Part shown: piece by piece, positions 62,344-64,000 of the stretch
Layout of the letters: the number at the start of each line of letters is the position of its first letter
Numbering within the stretch: the stretch's first letter is position 1
Origin: Flavobacteriaceae bacterium HL-DH10
GTDB lineage: Bacteria > Bacteroidota > Bacteroidia > Flavobacteriales > Flavobacteriaceae
NCBI GenBank assembly: GCA_031826515.1
Contig: CP134536.1
Span: 1,438,001-1,502,000 of the forward strand
Direction of reading: 5' to 3'
DNA length: 64,000 nt
Notes under the pieces: model-generated
Databases searched by the model: none
The model's input: only the letters and a program-made list of their open reading frames with translations
Told to the model about the DNA's origin: nothing
Position numbers and translations under genes: made by a program

Positions 62344-63252
62344 ATGAAAGATAAATTTTACCAATACATACAAGATTTACAAGAAAGTATCACTTCAAAA
62401 CTTCAAGAAATTGACGGGAAAGCTAAATTTCAAGAAGACATTTGGGAACGACCAGAAGGTGGTGGTGGACGTACTCGTGTTATTGAAAACGGCAACGTTT
62501 TTGAAAAAGGCGGTGTTAATATTTCAGCTGTTCATGGCAAATTACCAGATACCATGCAAAAAATGTTTAAGGTAGGTGAAGCCGATTTTTTTGCCTGCGG
62601 GTTAAGTTTAGTGTTACATCCAAAAAACCCGATGGTGCCTACAGTCCATGCGAATTGGCGTTATTTTGAAATGTATGATGAAAACAAAAACATTATCAAC
62701 CAATGGTTTGGTGGCGGACAAGATTTAACACCCTATTATCTATTTGATGAAGATGCTAAACATTTTCATCAAACTTGCAAAACGGCTTGTGACAAACACA
62801 ATGCAGAATTTTACCCTAAATACAAGGCACGTTGCGATGAATATTTTTATAACGCACACCGTAATGAAGGTAGAGGTGTAGGTGGTTTGTTTTTCGATTA
62901 TTGTAAAGCATCAGAAGATATGACCATGGACAACTGGTACAACTTTGTTACCGAAGTTGGAAATAGCTTTCTAGAGGCTTATGTCCCTATTGTTGAAAAA
63001 CGAAAAGAATTGCCATATACAGACGAACAACGGAAGTGGCAAGAAATACGTCGTGGGCGTTATGTAGAATTTAACTTGGTTCATGATAAAGGCACTTTAT
63101 TCGGACTAAAAACCAACGGACGTATAGAAAGTATTTTAATGAGTTTACCGCCTCATGTTCAGTGGGTTTATAATCATCATCCTGAAGCGGGAAGTGAAGA
63201 AGAACGATTAATAAATATATTACAAAACCCTATAGATTGGGTAGCCCCTTAA
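62344..63252 (+). CDS. hemF: Oxygen-dependent coproporphyrinogen III oxidase
   Basis: 302 residues. Signature RPEGGGGRTRVIENGNVFEKGGVN, HANWRYFEM, WFGGGQDLTPYYLFDEDAKHFH and YVEFNLVHDKGTLFGLKTNGRIESILMSLPP. It decarboxylates two propionates with O2 to give protoporphyrinogen IX, consistent with an aerobic life style. Product goes to HemJ encoded at 52029. Fifth heme gene of the + strand arm; hemB follows after a 138-base repeat-containing gap. Confidence 0.96.
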   Translation: MKDKFYQYIQDLQESITSKLQEIDGKAKFQEDIWERPEGGGGRTRVIENGNVFEKGGVNISAVHGKLPDTMQKMFKVGEADFFACGLSLVLHPKNPMVPTVHANWRYFEMYDENKNIINQWFGGGQDLTPYYLFDEDAKHFHQTCKTACDKHNAEFYPKYKARCDEYFYNAHRNEGRGVGGLFFDYCKASEDMTMDNWYNFVTEVGNSFLEAYVPIVEKRKELPYTDEQRKWQEIRRGRYVEFNLVHDKGTLFGLKTNGRIESILMSLPPHVQWVYNHHPEAGSEEERLINILQNPIDWVAP

Positions 63253-63390
63253 CCCCAAAGGGGAACACTCTTGTGAATAAAAATTGAAACAAAATATAAA
63301 TATCATTGTTCTTTAAATTAAAAAAGTTAAACACTTAAAACCCTATTCACCCCTAATAGGAATTCCCCCATTGGGGGTTAGGGGGCAACT
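63253..63390. repeat. C-tract/G-tract intergenic repeat
   Basis: AACCCCAAAGGGGAAC (about 63251) and CCCCCATTGGGGGTTAGGGGG (about 63366) are hairpin-forming C/G tracts in an AT-rich region, of the dispersed flavobacterial intergenic type. The second ends 5 bases before the hemB start and could hinder ribosome access. Confidence 0.6.
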
Positions 63391-64000
63391 ATGTATCCAA
63401 TAAAAAGAAATAGAAGATTAAGAACCAATGAAGCCATTCGCTCTTTAGTTCGTGAAACCATCATTACACCAAACGACTTTTTAGTACCGCTTTTTGTTGT
63501 TGAAGGTAAAGGCATAAAAGATGAAATTGCTTCAATGCCAAATTACTTTAGATATAGTTTAGATTTATTGGAAGGTGAAGTGAAAGAACTTTGGAAACTT
63601 GGATTGAAGTCTGTTTTGCTTTTTGTAAAAGTACCTGATAACTTAAAAGACAATAAAGGTACCGAAGCTTTAAACCCAAACGGATTGATGCAACGCGCTA
63701 TTAAAACCGTTAAAAATGCATGTCCCGATATGGTTGTAATGACCGATGTCGCTATGGATCCTTATTCATCGTACGGACATGATGGTATTGTTGAAAACGG
63801 AAAAATCATAAACGACGATACTGTTGAGGTTTTAACCGAAATGAGCTTATCTCATGCCGAAGCAGGCGCCAACTTTGTAGCGCCTAGCGATATGATGGAT
63901 GGTCGTATTTTATCCATTCGTGAAGCTTTAGAAGACGAAGGTTATACAGATACAGGTATTATGAGCTATTCAGCTAAATATGCATCTTCTTTTTATGGTC
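63391..64000 (+). CDS. hemB: Porphobilinogen synthase, 3' end outside window
   Basis: First 203 residues, cut by the window edge. MYPIKRNRRLR, LIxxxDFLVPLFVVEG and VVMTDVAMDPYSSYGHDGIV. The segment that in zinc enzymes reads CLCEYTxHGHCG is VAMDPYSSYGHDG here, so the active-site zinc cysteines are absent and the enzyme is the magnesium/potassium type. It joins two 5-aminolevulinate molecules. Last visible gene of the heme operon. Confidence 0.95.
   Translation, partial: MYPIKRNRRLRTNEAIRSLVRETIITPNDFLVPLFVVEGKGIKDEIASMPNYFRYSLDLLEGEVKELWKLGLKSVLLFVKVPDNLKDNKGTEALNPNGLMQRAIKTVKNACPDMVVMTDVAMDPYSSYGHDGIVENGKIINDDTVEVLTEMSLSHAEAGANFVAPSDMMDGRILSIREALEDEGYTDTGIMSYSAKYASSFYG

Overview
The window is AT-rich DNA from a member of the Flavobacteriaceae (Bacteroidota). 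This rests on promoters with the TAnnTTTG -7 box, a peptidase with a C-terminal type IX secretion sorting domain, a TonB-dependent receptor with a carboxypeptidase-regulatory-like N-terminus, SCO, bacilliredoxin BrxB and a non-zinc type HemB, all with flavobacterial sequence character. No rRNA or CRISPR was seen. One tRNA (Asn-GTT) lies at 7172-7245.

Region 1 (1-7.0 kb) is an accessory island ending beside tRNA-Asn. It is a cassette-like array. Short genes (an unknown protein, a four-helix membrane protein, an overlapping nucleotidyltransferase/DUF262 pair, a DUF2971 protein), all on the + strand, are each followed about 10-40 bases after the stop by a 90-150 bp imperfect palindrome. The palindrome opens with AACA..GTATATAA and closes with (T)ATATAC.....CGTT, and the next gene starts shortly after it. 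The layout recalls integron attC sites, but the core boxes do not fit the attC consensus and no IntI is present. A Bacteroidetes-type tyrosine recombinase and a nuclease-like membrane protein close the island. An IS110-family element sits inside the left box of one repeat. Its non-coding end has the hallmarks of a bridge RNA, with short segments matching both target flanks and the element's own end.

Region 2 (7.3-21 kb) is core and iron-handling DNA: RseP, a secreted M1 peptidase, SCO, then two complete Feo systems around a TonB-dependent receptor. One is FeoA-FeoB plus a small Cys-rich membrane protein. The other is a split FeoB with a membrane-anchored DtxR-FeoA fusion and a DtxR regulator. 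A palindrome TTTAGATTAG(T/A)CTAAA lies in both DtxR promoter regions, a likely shared metal-responsive operator.

Region 3 (21-48 kb) is mostly housekeeping: YraN, a TlpA-like protein, Mfd, TerB, Tex, ferritin, OmpA, MetG, an S66 peptidase, an ECF-type sigma factor with an anti-sigma/TonB-like partner, a J-domain protein, BrxB, an acyltransferase broken by a T-run frameshift, an acyl-ACP desaturase, an HD phosphohydrolase, AraC, a family of tandem paralogous secreted proteins with one decayed copy, and a radical SAM protein.

Region 4 (48-49.4 kb) is an isolated second cassette. A secreted protein built of three 294-bp tandem repeats is flanked on both sides by the palindrome family of region 1.

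Region 5 (49.4-64 kb) holds an enoyl-CoA hydratase and a histidine kinase, then a heme biosynthesis locus. hemJ, MATE, hemH, ThuA and an AraC regulator are on the minus strand. hemA, hemCD (fused), hemE, an EI24 protein, a GNAT, hemF and hemB (cut by the window end) are on the plus strand. The two arms diverge around a candidate operator.
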